A DNA stretch of 64,000 bases from Collinsella sp. (GTDB lineage: Bacteria > Actinomycetota > Coriobacteriia > Coriobacteriales > Coriobacteriaceae). The translations under genes and the position numbers were made by a program. Shown here piece after piece: positions 8,403 to 17,353 of this stretch. Every line of letters begins with the position of its first letter. The stretch's first letter is position 1. A model generated the notes under the pieces. It saw only the letters and a list, made by a program, of their open reading frames with translations. It made no database searches and was not told the DNA's origin. The stretch covers positions 1-64,000 of the forward strand of contig JAGZQO010000005.1 in NCBI GenBank assembly GCA_018382125.1, in the 5' to 3' direction.

Positions 8403-9887
8403 TTACTTCTTGTTACGCATCTGCGCTTCCATCTGGCGCAGCAGGTCCATATCGGACTTGGGGCCACCCGTTCCCAGGCCACCCAGGCCGCCCATGCCGC
8501 CAAGACCCATGGCGTCCAGGCCGGGAATATTGGGCATGCGCATCTTCTTGCCCTTCTTACCCTTTTTGCCCTTCTTGCCGCCGGCCTGCGCCTGATTGGC
8601 CATCGTGCGCATGCGGCCCATCATCTTATTCATCTCGCCCCACTGCTTCATAAGGCTGTTGACCTCGGTGGGGGTCACGCCGGCGCCCTTGGCAATGCGT
8701 GCGCGACGCTGACCGTTGATGATGGAGGGACGCAGGCGCTCCTCCTTGGTCATCGACATGATGATGGCCTCGTTCTTATCGAAGATGCCCTCGTCCAGGT
8801 TGCCACCCATCTGGTTGAGCGCGCGCTGGCCGCCGGGGAGCATGCCCAAGATACCCTTCATGCCGCCCATCTTCTTGACGGCCTTCATCTGATCGAGCAT
8901 GTCGTTCATGGTAAAGCCCTCACGCAGCATGCGCTCGGCAGCCTCGAGCTGCTCGGCATCGGCCGCTTCCTGGGCTTTCTCGATGATGCCGACGACGTCA
9001 CCCATACCCAGAATGCGCTTGGCCATACGGTCGGGATAGAACGGCTCCAGCGAATCGGGCTTCTCACCCATACTCACGAACTTGATAGGCTTGCCGGTCA
9101 CCTGACGCACCGAAAGCGCGCCGCCGCCACGGGCGTCACCGTCGAGCTTGGAGATAATCACGCCGTCAAAGTCGGTGCGCTCGGCAAAGGTCGAAACCAC
9201 GTTGACGATGTCCTGGCCGGTCATGGCATCGACGACCATCAGCACCTGATCGGGCTTGACGGCCTTCTTGATGTCGACGGCCTCCTGCATCATCTGCTCG
9301 TCGATCTGCAGACGACCGGCGGTATCGACGATGACCACGTCGCGCAGGTGGTCGACGGCCTCTTGGATGGCGCCCTTGGCGATGTCGACCGGATGCGCAC
9401 CGTCGCCGCGGAAGACTGGCACGCCGATCTCGCCGCCGAGTGTGGCCAGCTGGTCGGCTGCAGCGGGGCGGTAGACGTCGCACGCGGCGAGCAGCGGTGA
9501 GCGGCCCTGCTTCTTAAGCAGGTAGGCCAGCTTTACGGCCGCCGTGGTCTTACCGGAGCCCTGCAGACCCACAAGCATGATGACATTGGGAATACGGTTG
9601 CTAAAGACGAGCTTGCTCTCGGTGGAGCCGAGCATCTCGGTGAGCTCGTCGAGCACAATCTTGACGACGTTTTGCGCCGGCGACAGCGACTCCATGACCT
9701 CGGCGGTCATGCAGCGCTCCTTTGTCTTGGCGACAAACTCCTTGACGACCTTAAAGTTGACGTCGGCCTCGAGCAGCGCCATGCGAATGTCGCGCATGGC
9801 CGAGGTGATATCGGCCTCGGTCAGCTTGCCCTTGCCGCGTAGGCGGTCAAATGTGTCGTTGAGGCGATCGCTCAGGGAATCAAACAC
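8403..9887 (-). CDS. ffh: Signal recognition particle protein Ffh (SRP54)
   Basis: The SRP GTPase that binds signal sequences of nascent membrane proteins and docks with FtsY. The 494 residues contain the N domain (1-~90), G domain with G1 GLQGSGKTT (108-116), CDVYRPAAADQL, DTAGR and SKLDGDARGGGALS, and the M domain from ~300 with Met/Gly-rich runs that bind the signal peptide and 4.5S RNA. The tail is a Lys-Gly repeat (KKGKKGKKGKK) and then a Gly-Leu-Met rich end. It is the last gene of the smc-ftsY-ffh run; ftsY lies 10 bp upstream. Confidence 0.97.
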   Translation of the reverse strand: MFDSLSDRLNDTFDRLRGKGKLTEADITSAMRDIRMALLEADVNFKVVKEFVAKTKERCMTAEVMESLSPAQNVVKIVLDELTEMLGSTESKLVFSNRIPNVIMLVGLQGSGKTTAAVKLAYLLKKQGRSPLLAACDVYRPAAADQLATLGGEIGVPVFRGDGAHPVDIAKGAIQEAVDHLRDVVIVDTAGRLQIDEQMMQEAVDIKKAVKPDQVLMVVDAMTGQDIVNVVSTFAERTDFDGVIISKLDGDARGGGALSVRQVTGKPIKFVSMGEKPDSLEPFYPDRMAKRILGMGDVVGIIEKAQEAADAEQLEAAERMLREGFTMNDMLDQMKAVKKMGGMKGILGMLPGGQRALNQMGGNLDEGIFDKNEAIIMSMTKEERLRPSIINGQRRARIAKGAGVTPTEVNSLMKQWGEMNKMMGRMRTMANQAQAGGKKGKKGKKGKKMRMPNIPGLDAMGLGGMGGLGGLGTGGPKSDMDLLRQMEAQMRNKK

Positions 9888-9897
9888 TAGTCACTCC

Positions 9898-10815
9898 TTA
9901 GTTGGACTCGCCCACCAGGGCGCGGCAGAAATCTTTGGCGTTGAACTCCTGTAGGTCATCGACCTGCTCACCCACGCCGATGCGCAGGATCGGGAGCTTG
10001 AGCTTCTCGGCCACGGCCATGGCGATACCGCCTTTTGCCGTGCCGTCGAGCTTAGTCATGATAATACCGTCCAGACCCAGCGCCTCGTTAAACTCGAGCG
10101 CCTGGTTCAGACCGTTCTGGCCGGTGGCGGCGTCGATCACAAGCACGACCGAGACCGGCATGGGGCCGGCGGCCATATTGGCGGCACGCTTGCGGGTCAC
10201 GTTGACCACCTTGGCAAGCTCGCGCATGAGCTCGGGGCTCGTGTGAAGACGACCGGCGGTATCGATGAGCACCAGGTCGCTGCCGCGCTTATCGGCTTCG
10301 TCGAGCACGTCATAGCACACGCTCGCCGGATCGGAGCCGCGATCGCGCTTAATGACCGGTACACCGGCGCGCTGACCCCACACATCGAGCTGCTCGATGG
10401 CAGCGGCACGGAAGGTATCGGCCGAACCGATCACGACATTCTTGCCGCGGGCGGCCATGGCGCTCGCGATCTTGCCGACCGTGGTGGTCTTGCCGGCACC
10501 GTTGATGCCGACAAACAGCACGCAGCTCGGCGTATCGGAAAACGGATCGCGCTCAACAGGCACAAAATGGCCCTCGAGCTGCTCGGCCAGGGCGCGACGA
10601 AGCTGCGGGGCGGTCTTGAGGTTCTTCTTGGCCGCGGCATCGCGCAGGTCGTCGGAGACCTGAATGGCAACCTCAGCACCCATGTCACCCATGACGAGGG
10701 TGTCCTCAAGGTCCTCCCAAAAATCCTCGTCAACCTCGCCGCCAAAGTAAAAGACCTCGTTGAGGGCCTCGCGGCTGCGCTCAAGTCCGCGCGAGAGAGC
10801 GTCAAAGAATCCCAT
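9898..10815 (-). CDS. ftsY: SRP receptor FtsY
   Basis: The membrane-docking GTPase partner of Ffh. At 305 residues it is nearly a bare NG core: the long acidic A domain found in proteobacteria is absent, with only a short acidic helix (~28-40, EVDEDFWEDLED). G1 is GINGAGKTTT (103-112). Later motifs are DTAGRLHT, DAATGQNGLNQA and TKLDGTAKGGIA. The stop of smc and the start of ftsY share one base (TAATG), so translation is probably coupled. Membrane contact is expected through the N-terminal helix (FFDALSRGLERSREAL). Confidence 0.96.
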   Translation of the reverse strand: MGFFDALSRGLERSREALNEVFYFGGEVDEDFWEDLEDTLVMGDMGAEVAIQVSDDLRDAAAKKNLKTAPQLRRALAEQLEGHFVPVERDPFSDTPSCVLFVGINGAGKTTTVGKIASAMAARGKNVVIGSADTFRAAAIEQLDVWGQRAGVPVIKRDRGSDPASVCYDVLDEADKRGSDLVLIDTAGRLHTSPELMRELAKVVNVTRKRAANMAAGPMPVSVVLVIDAATGQNGLNQALEFNEALGLDGIIMTKLDGTAKGGIAMAVAEKLKLPILRIGVGEQVDDLQEFNAKDFCRALVGESN

Positions 10816-13800
10816 TATGCATTCACGACCTTTCCGGTTTCGCGATCGAGTTTTTGCGAGACGACGCGACTGACGCCGTCGGCTTGCATCGAGACGCCGT
10901 AGAGAACGTCAGCGTCCTCCATAGTACGGCGCTGATGCGAGATTACCAAGAGCTGCGTATCGGAACGCAAGACATCGAGGGCGCCGATAAGCTTGGACAG
11001 GTTGGCGTCGTCGAGCGCCGCCTCGACCTCGTCCAGCACATAGAACGGCACCGTGCGCGTACGGTACACGGCAAAGAGCAAGGCGAGCGCCGTCAGGCTC
11101 TTCTCGCCGCCCGACATGAGCATCATCTTGGTGATGCGCTTGCCGCGCGGCTGCGCCACGACCTCGATGCCCGTCTCGGCCGGATGCTCGGGATCAGTCA
11201 TCTCGAGGTGAGCCTGACCGCCCGGGAAGAGCATGGCGAAGATCTCGCGGAAGTTCGCGTCGACCTTCTCAAAGGTCACGAGGAACGCCTTACGCATCTT
11301 GCGGTCGATCGCCACGGTGATCTTGGTGAGCGCCTTGCGCGCGCTCTCCAGATCGGCCAGCTGCTCCTCGATGTAGTCGGCACGTCGCTTGAGCTGCTCG
11401 TACTCCTCCATGGCAACCTGGTTCACAGGACCCAGGTTGTTGATTTGGCGCACGAGCTGGTTGAGCTCGCGCTCGGCGGCGTCACGGTCGGTGGGCGCCG
11501 GCAGCATGAGCGCTTCCTCGAGCACCGTGGTGCCGTCGGCGGTAATGGCCTTGATCGCAGCCTCGACCTGCACCTCGAGCTTGCCGCGTGCGACTTTGAA
11601 CTCGTTTTGCGTTGCGGTGGCGGTGTTGACCTTCTCCTTGGCGCGAGCGACCTCGGCCTTGGCGTCCTCGATGGTCTTCTTGAGCGAAGCCGAGTCCGCC
11701 TCCTCGAGCGAAGCCTGATCACGCAGGCGTGCGGCCCAATCTGACGCGCGCTCCAGCAGGGCCGAATAGCGCTCGTGCATGGGATCGACGCGCAGGCGCA
11801 GCAGCTCGAGCGAACGCGAAGCCTGACGTGTTCCGCGGATACGACGGTCGATACCCTCAAGACGATGCTCTAGGTCGGGCACGCGGCCCTTCAGCGAACG
11901 CAGACGCTCGCTCGTCTGGGCCAGGCGAACCTTGGCGTCGGCGAGCTTGCCAGCAGCCTCGGAATCGTCACGGCGAACGCGGTCGAGTTCGTCGTTGGCC
12001 TCGGCAATCTGAAGGCCCAGGTCGCTCGCCTGCGCACGGGCCTCGTCGCGCGAACGGGTGAGCTCGTCCACACGCGGGTGCGCGGCGCGAACGGCCTCGG
12101 CAGCCTGCTCACGGCGCTTGGAGATACGCACGCGCTCGACCTCGGCATTGTTGGCGCTTTGCTCCAAGCGGCCGATCTCGGAGAGCAGTGAGCGGCGCTC
12201 GCCCTCAAGACGGGCGATCTCGCCGGCGGCATCGCCCTCGGCGGCACGCGCCTCTTCGACGGCCGCATTGGCCTCGACGACTTGATCCGAAACATGCTCA
12301 AACACAGCGGCCAAATCGGGCTCAAGCCCCTCCAGCTCGCGGATACGGCGCTTGCGCTCCAAGGCACCCGACGCCTCGCCGGCATCGAGGCCCACGCGCA
12401 CCAGGCCGCCGCAGGCGACGCGGGCGCCATCGGGGGTCACGTAAGTCACGCCGTCAACGACCGGCGCCGACAGCGCGGCAGCAAGATCGTCCACGACGTA
12501 ATAACCGCCGAGCAGCGCCTCGACGACGGGACCGTAGCCCGCACGCACGGACAGACGATCGACCAGGCGGGAACCGGCAGCGCCCTTAGCGGCAGCAGAG
12601 GTGCTCACGCCGCGCGCCATCAGCAGTGCCTCACCCGAGGCCTTCTTTTGGTCCAGAGCCGCGCGACCGGCACGCTCAAGCGTGGCGGCGTCATCAAACA
12701 AAAGAGCATCGATATCGCCGGCGAGCAGCTGCTCGACCAGGCCCTCGAGCTCACGAGGGGCCTCGAGCACGTCGCCCAGACGACCCGAGACATCATCGCC
12801 CAGCGCGCCCATCAGACGGCTCACCAGCGGCGAGCTGTCAGCCATGCGGGCATCGATCTTCTTTTGGCTGACAAGCTCCGAGCGCACCTCGGATAACTTG
12901 TTGCGTGCCTCGCTCTCGCGGGCACGCAGGTCCTTCAGGGCCGCGCGTGCCGTCTCGGTGGCCTCACGCGCATCGGCCCGGGCCTGGCGCGCTTCCTCAA
13001 GAGCACCCTCAAGCTCCTCAGCGCGGTCGCGACGGCTCTCGAGCGAGGCCGTGACCTCCTCGAGCTGCTCGTCAATCTGCTCCAGGCGCGAGGCATACAT
13101 GTTGTCCTCGACCTCGGCATTGCTCAAGGAATCCTTCACCTTAGCGAGCTCGAGCGCGGCGTTATCGGCCAAGCGCTGCACATCGCGTTGCTCACGCGTA
13201 AGCTGCGAAATCTGATTGTCGAGCGCAACGCGACGCTCGTGGAGCTCGGCGGCGGCAGGTCCGGCGGCGTCAACGTCCTCCTGGGCCTGCATGTGCGCGC
13301 CGGTCACTTCCTCAAGCTGCGCACGTGCATCCTCGAGCTCCTCTACCACGCGACGACGCTGATGCTCGGAGCTCGAAATCTGCCCGCGCATGTCGGACAG
13401 GCGCGACACCATGTTGTGGCCCTTTTCCTCGAGCAGGCGCATATCGGAGTTAATGCGACCGACCACGTCTTGCATATGGCGGCGCTGCTCGCCCAGGTCG
13501 CCCACAAACAGGCCCTTTTCCTCAAGCATAACCTGGAGCTTCTCGAGCTCGCGCTCCTTTTCGCCCATGCGGTACTGCGCAAGCTCCAGCTCGGCGGCGC
13601 CTTCCTTGGAGCGGCTCTCCAGGTCGTTCCACTGCGACTGCAGCGAACGCAGCTCGTCGACGGCCAGCATCTGCGTAAGCTCGTTCGCGCGCGAGGACAG
13701 CTCTTTGTACTTGCGCGCACGATCGACCTGACGCTCCAGCGGTCGCAGCTGACGGGCAATTTCCTTATTGATGTCGCGGGCACGCGTCAGGTGCTCGTCC

Positions 13801-14351
13801 ATCGATTTAATCTTTTTGAGCGCACGCTCCTTGCGGCGCTTGTGCTTGGAGATGCCGGCGGCCTCCTCGATGAGGGCACGGCGCTCCTCGGGGCGGCTCT
13901 GCAAAATGGCATCGAGCTTGCCCTGGCTGATGATGGAATGCGTATCCTTGCCCAGGCCCGAATCGTGCAGGATGTCCTGAATGTCCATCAGGCGGCACGG
14001 ACTCGAGTTGATGAGGTACTCGCTTTCGCCCGAGCGATACATGCGGCGGGTGATAGCCACCTCGTCAAAGTCGACAGGCAGCATATGGTCCGAGTTATCG
14101 AGCACCAGCGTGACCTCGGCGACACCCACAGGCTTGCGCGCTGACGAGCCCGAGAAGATGACGTCCTCCATGGCCTGGCCACGCAGCTGCTTGGCGCTCT
14201 GCTCGCCCAGGACCCACAGAATCGAGTCGGATATGTTCGATTTTCCCGAGCCGTTGGGACCGACGATGACGGTTAGGCCCGGCTCAAACGTCATATGGGC
14301 GCGGTCGGCAAACGACTTGAACCCTTTGAGCGTGAGGGACTTGAGATACAC
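10815..14351 (-). CDS. smc: Chromosome segregation/condensation ATPase SMC
   Basis: SMC dimers with ScpAB organise and separate sister chromosomes. The 1178 residues show the full architecture: N-terminal Walker A GPNGSGKS (31-38), long coiled coil, hinge (~510-660, a Gly-rich globular region that includes VTYVTPDGARVACGG), return coiled coil, and C-terminal head with signature LMSGGEKSLTALALL and Walker B VLDEVEAALDDAN. The heptad regions are very rich in Glu, Arg and Ala. scpA/scpB are not in this window. It lies 10 bp downstream of rnc and overlaps ftsY by one base. Confidence 0.97.
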   Translation of the reverse strand: MYLKSLTLKGFKSFADRAHMTFEPGLTVIVGPNGSGKSNISDSILWVLGEQSAKQLRGQAMEDVIFSGSSARKPVGVAEVTLVLDNSDHMLPVDFDEVAITRRMYRSGESEYLINSSPCRLMDIQDILHDSGLGKDTHSIISQGKLDAILQSRPEERRALIEEAAGISKHKRRKERALKKIKSMDEHLTRARDINKEIARQLRPLERQVDRARKYKELSSRANELTQMLAVDELRSLQSQWNDLESRSKEGAAELELAQYRMGEKERELEKLQVMLEEKGLFVGDLGEQRRHMQDVVGRINSDMRLLEEKGHNMVSRLSDMRGQISSSEHQRRRVVEELEDARAQLEEVTGAHMQAQEDVDAAGPAAAELHERRVALDNQISQLTREQRDVQRLADNAALELAKVKDSLSNAEVEDNMYASRLEQIDEQLEEVTASLESRRDRAEELEGALEEARQARADAREATETARAALKDLRARESEARNKLSEVRSELVSQKKIDARMADSSPLVSRLMGALGDDVSGRLGDVLEAPRELEGLVEQLLAGDIDALLFDDAATLERAGRAALDQKKASGEALLMARGVSTSAAAKGAAGSRLVDRLSVRAGYGPVVEALLGGYYVVDDLAAALSAPVVDGVTYVTPDGARVACGGLVRVGLDAGEASGALERKRRIRELEGLEPDLAAVFEHVSDQVVEANAAVEEARAAEGDAAGEIARLEGERRSLLSEIGRLEQSANNAEVERVRISKRREQAAEAVRAAHPRVDELTRSRDEARAQASDLGLQIAEANDELDRVRRDDSEAAGKLADAKVRLAQTSERLRSLKGRVPDLEHRLEGIDRRIRGTRQASRSLELLRLRVDPMHERYSALLERASDWAARLRDQASLEEADSASLKKTIEDAKAEVARAKEKVNTATATQNEFKVARGKLEVQVEAAIKAITADGTTVLEEALMLPAPTDRDAAERELNQLVRQINNLGPVNQVAMEEYEQLKRRADYIEEQLADLESARKALTKITVAIDRKMRKAFLVTFEKVDANFREIFAMLFPGGQAHLEMTDPEHPAETGIEVVAQPRGKRITKMMLMSGGEKSLTALALLFAVYRTRTVPFYVLDEVEAALDDANLSKLIGALDVLRSDTQLLVISHQRRTMEDADVLYGVSMQADGVSRVVSQKLDRETGKVVNA

Positions 14352-14361
14352 GGTTCCTCGC

Positions 14362-15087
14362 TTAAACAGGCTTCTTGTTGAGAATCACGCCGTTAGTGGT
14401 GTAACCCATGCGGTCGAGCGCCTCGAGCGCGGCAGCTCCCTCGGCTTCCTTCTTGGAGGAGCCGGTGCCGCGGCCCTGGCGGATACCGTCGATAAGCACC
14501 ACGGCGGTAAAGGTGGGCGCATGCGCGGGGCCCTCGGAGCCGACCAGCTTATACGCGGGAGGCTCATGGCCGTCTGCCTGAACGCACTCCTGCAAGAACG
14601 ACTTGGGGTTCGCAGGGTGCTCGGCACGCTCGGAGGCCAGGTGCGGCTTGAGCGTACGATGGATAAAGTCCGCCGCAACATCCCAGCCGGCATCCAGATA
14701 CAACGCGCCCACAAGCGACTCGTAGACGTTCTCAAGCGCCGAGTGCAGGCCGCGCGCGCCGGTACCGGTCTCGGAGGCACCAAAGATGATGATGTCGTCG
14801 ATGCCCAGCTCATGCGACACCTCGGACAGCGTGGCGCCCGAGACAAGGGACACCTTCAGGCGCGTGAGCTTGCCCTCGTCAAACTCGGGATAGGACTCAA
14901 AGAGTGAACGGGCGACGACGGCGCCCAAAATGGAATCGCCCAAAAACTCAAGGCGCTCATAGCTGGCAGAGACCGGCTGGCCCTCGACGGCCGAGGGATG
15001 CGTGAGCGCCGCGCGCAGCAGCACCTTGTCATTGAACTCGTGGCCCAGAATCTCCTGTGCGCGCGTAAGTCGTTCGGATAAAGCCAA
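14362..15087 (-). CDS. rnc: Ribonuclease III
   Basis: Double-strand-specific endoribonuclease that processes rRNA precursors and regulates mRNAs. The 241 residues contain the catalytic signature ERLEFLGDSILG (~44-55), the second acidic cluster ENVYESLVGALYLDAG (~121-136), and a C-terminal dsRNA-binding domain (~160-230, including GSSKKEAEGAAALEAL). It starts 3 bp after the acpP stop and precedes smc. The acpP-rnc-smc-ftsY order is common in Actinobacteria and Firmicutes. Confidence 0.96.
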   Translation of the reverse strand: MALSERLTRAQEILGHEFNDKVLLRAALTHPSAVEGQPVSASYERLEFLGDSILGAVVARSLFESYPEFDEGKLTRLKVSLVSGATLSEVSHELGIDDIIIFGASETGTGARGLHSALENVYESLVGALYLDAGWDVAADFIHRTLKPHLASERAEHPANPKSFLQECVQADGHEPPAYKLVGSEGPAHAPTFTAVVLIDGIRQGRGTGSSKKEAEGAAALEALDRMGYTTNGVILNKKPV

Positions 15088-15090
15088 GAC

Positions 15091-15333
15091 CTAAGCCTCC
15101 CTGGCGTTTTCAATCGCGTCGACGGCGTCGGCAACAGAGTTGAGCGAGAGCAGGGTCTCATCATCGATCTCGAGATTAAACTCGTCCTCGATAGCCGTAA
15201 CCAGCTGCAGGCGCTCGAGCGAGTTGGCATCGAGGTCGTCAAAGGTGGTCTCATCGCTAATTTCGGCAACATCGACGCCCAGAACGTCAGCAGCGACCTC
15301 GGCGATCTTGTCGAAGATTTCGGAGCGGTCCAT
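15091..15333 (-). CDS. acpP: Acyl carrier protein
   Basis: The 80-residue acidic helical carrier of fatty-acid synthesis. The phosphopantetheine serine lies in DDLDANSLERLQL, where the usual Asp-Ser-Leu is Asn-Ser-Leu; the attachment Ser is kept. The ATG at 15333 (MDRSEIFDK) is preferred because AGAGGA sits 7 nt before it and overlaps the alternative upstream ATG at 15348. It lies downstream of plsX, with a 20-bp perfect palindrome between them, and directly upstream of rnc. Confidence 0.93.
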   Translation of the reverse strand: MDRSEIFDKIAEVAADVLGVDVAEISDETTFDDLDANSLERLQLVTAIEDEFNLEIDDETLLSLNSVADAVDAIENAREA

Positions 15334-15370
15334 AGCGCTTCCTCTCATAGTGCATGAATACCAAAAGAAT

Positions 15371-15390
15371 GGTACCGCCCGGGCGGTACC
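15371..15390. promoter_or_regulatory. Perfect 20-bp palindrome upstream of acpP
   Basis: GGTACCGCCCGGGCGGTACC reads the same on both strands. It lies 38 bp upstream of the acpP start, in the 114-bp gap after plsX. A TAGAAT -10-like hexamer lies 19 bp further upstream on the minus strand. It could be a repressor site or an RNA hairpin; no T-run follows, so it is not a typical terminator. Confidence 0.5.
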
Positions 15391-15447
15391 AAGACACGGT
15401 TCTGATTCTACCCCACGACGTGCGCCCCAAGACGCATAACGCCGCTG

Positions 15448-16467
15448 TTATAAAACGATACCGTCCATAGAGTTGGCGACATTCTCGACCAGCCCGGCGC
15501 GCACGGCTTCGGCCGCCGCGAGCGTACCGTTTTTAACAGCCTCGACCGAGGTGGCGCCATGGCCGATCAGGACCACGCCGCGCAGGCCCAGAAGAATCGC
15601 GCCGCCCTTGGCGTCGCCAGAGAGCTTGGCCTTAATCTCGCGCATTTGCTTTTTGATGAGCAGCGCGGCAATCTTGGTGCCGAGCGAAGACATAAAGACG
15701 CCCTTGAGCTCCTGCAGCAAAAACTTGGCAGCGCCCTCGGTAGCTTTGAGAGCGATATTACCCGACATGCCATCGGCAACGACGACATCGAAGTTACCTG
15801 AGGTGAGGTCGGTGCCCTCGCAGTTACCAACAAAGCCGGGAACGGCGGCCTTCATAGCAGGGAAACAGGCCTTGGTAAAGTTGGAGCCCTTCTCATCCTC
15901 GGTGCCATTGGCAAGCAGGCCCACGCGAGGATGCTCGATGCCCAGGACGACGCGGGCATAGGCGCTACCCATCTGGGCAAAACGCACCATGTCATCGACC
16001 TCCACATCGGGGTTGGCACCCATGTCGCACAGCACCGTCAGACCGCCGGCGCGATTGGGCAGCGCATTGGTCAGACAGGGGCGCACCGGCTGCTTCTTGC
16101 CTTCGGCCTGATACCTAAACGGCGTCACATAGGCGGTGGCGGCGGCGGTCATGGCACCGGTGGAGCCGGCGGAGAAGAACGCATCCGCGTTGCCCTTCTT
16201 AATGGCGCGGCAAGAAAGCACGATCGACGACTTACGCTTGGTCATCACGGCGCGAATGGGATCGTCATCCATGGCGATAACGTCAGGCGCCTCAAGGGCC
16301 TCAACACGTGCATGGGAAGCTGCAAAGGGATTGACGATTTCGGCGGGACCAGCTGCCAAGACCTCGATATCGGGATCGGCGGCAAGCGCAGCTTCGATAC
16401 CATCGAGAACAACCTGAGGTTTCTCGTCTCCGCCCACAACGTCTACACAAACGCGAACGTTACTCAT
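15448..16467 (-). CDS. plsX: Phosphate acyltransferase PlsX
   Basis: Makes acyl-phosphate from acyl-ACP, feeding PlsY in phospholipid synthesis. The 339 residues begin MSNVRVCVDVVGGDEKPQ (the family usually has DAMGGD at this point; here DVVGGD), followed by KRKSSIVLSCRAIKKGNADAF, FFSAGSTGAMTA, CDMGANPDVE, and VVADGMSGNIALKATEG in the C-terminal half. The ATG at 16467 follows AAGGAG. Its position between rpmF and acpP is the classic lipid/ribosome junction. A terminator-like hairpin lies just before its ribosome site, suggesting only partial read-through from rpmF. Confidence 0.94.
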   Translation of the reverse strand: MSNVRVCVDVVGGDEKPQVVLDGIEAALAADPDIEVLAAGPAEIVNPFAASHARVEALEAPDVIAMDDDPIRAVMTKRKSSIVLSCRAIKKGNADAFFSAGSTGAMTAAATAYVTPFRYQAEGKKQPVRPCLTNALPNRAGGLTVLCDMGANPDVEVDDMVRFAQMGSAYARVVLGIEHPRVGLLANGTEDEKGSNFTKACFPAMKAAVPGFVGNCEGTDLTSGNFDVVVADGMSGNIALKATEGAAKFLLQELKGVFMSSLGTKIAALLIKKQMREIKAKLSGDAKGGAILLGLRGVVLIGHGATSVEAVKNGTLAAAEAVRAGLVENVANSMDGIVL

Positions 16468-16484
16468 ATACATGCTCCTTATAC

Positions 16485-16513
16485 AAAAATGGCCGACTCA
16501 TTGAGCCGGCCAT
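16485..16513 (-). terminator. Intrinsic terminator/attenuator between rpmF and plsX
   Basis: On the minus strand TGGCCGGCTCA pairs with TGAGTCGGCCA and is followed by TTTTTG, then 7 nt later by the plsX AAGGAG. It should reduce plsX transcription relative to rpmF. Confidence 0.7.
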
Positions 16514-16554
16514 TGTGGTTCCATTTGGAACGGCATCGCATCCAGAGTATACCG

Positions 16555-16734
16555 TTACTCGGTAACGATAACCTCGCGGTCCTTGTAGAAACCGCAGCTG
16601 GGGCACACGTGGTGCGGAAGCTTAACAGCGCCGCAACGGGGGCACGTGGACTGAGCCGCAGCCGAGATCTTCATGTTGGCGGAACGACGGGTGTGAGTGC
16701 GGATACGACCCTGCTTTTGTTTAGGTACGGGCAT
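16555..16734 (-). CDS. rpmF: 50S ribosomal protein L32
   Basis: A 59-residue basic protein starting MPVPKQKQGRIRTHTRRSAN, the standard L32 N-terminus, followed by a four-cysteine zinc ribbon CPRC (31-34) and CPSC (44-47). The zinc-binding paralogue form is therefore present. It lies between yceD and plsX, its usual place; yceD products are linked to 23S rRNA maturation around L32 genes. Stop TAA at 16555-16557. Confidence 0.97.
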   Translation of the reverse strand: MPVPKQKQGRIRTHTRRSANMKISAAAQSTCPRCGAVKLPHHVCPSCGFYKDREVIVTE

Positions 16735-16798
16735 AGTGACCTTCCTTATGAACTATCCAGTGTGGCGATTACGCGCAAGTAGCGATACTACCACAGTT

Positions 16799-17353
16799 TT
16801 ACTCATCAAGCTTGAGATTCTTCAATGCTGCAAATGGATTTTCCGTGGCAGCGGCCCATTCTGCCTCTGCCTGGGCGGCGCAATCGCATTGCTCGACGTT
16901 GAGATTGCAACCGCAAGTGGGGCAAAGGCCGCGGCAATCGGGCTTGCACAGGACAACGAACGGCGTGTCCATGACGACCGCGTCGTTGATGGGCTCTCCC
17001 AGATCGACGATGCGATCCTCGCCCAGGAGCTCGTAGCCGTCTTCGTAGGCCTCGGGATCCTCGGGCTCCTCAAAGAGGTAGAACTCCTCGATCTCGCCGG
17101 CGATATCAAACGAGGCAGGTTCCAGGCAACGGTCGCACTCGCCGGTGGCGTGCGCGCGGACCATGCCCGTGAGCAAGACACCGGTACCGGCATTGGTAAA
17201 GACAACGTCGTAGTCGATGCCGTCCTGAAGCTGGTACTCCTTCTCGCCTACCGTGTAGGTGGCGACATCGACCTTACCGGTCAGCGGATACGAATCTCCA
17301 GGAAACTCGAGCTGCTCGGAAAGATCGACGGTAACGCTCGGGAACTCAGCCAT
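16799..17353 (-). CDS. YceD/DUF177 family protein
   Basis: The 184-residue acidic protein has the DUF177 landmarks: a central CDRCLEPASFDI and a C-terminal CKPDCRGLCPTCGCNLN, which forms a cysteine cluster. In other bacteria and plants YceD is needed for 23S rRNA/50S accumulation. Its start codon overlaps the stop of the upstream SepIVA-like gene by one base (TAATG), so 17353 is chosen over 17404. It is followed by rpmF after 64 bp. Confidence 0.9.
   Translation of the reverse strand: MAEFPSVTVDLSEQLEFPGDSYPLTGKVDVATYTVGEKEYQLQDGIDYDVVFTNAGTGVLLTGMVRAHATGECDRCLEPASFDIAGEIEEFYLFEEPEDPEAYEDGYELLGEDRIVDLGEPINDAVVMDTPFVVLCKPDCRGLCPTCGCNLNVEQCDCAAQAEAEWAAATENPFAALKNLKLDE

Noticed and set aside
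10854..13215. Long open frames antisense to smc
   Set aside because: They mirror the GC-rich coiled-coil coding of smc, show no start signals and no family features.
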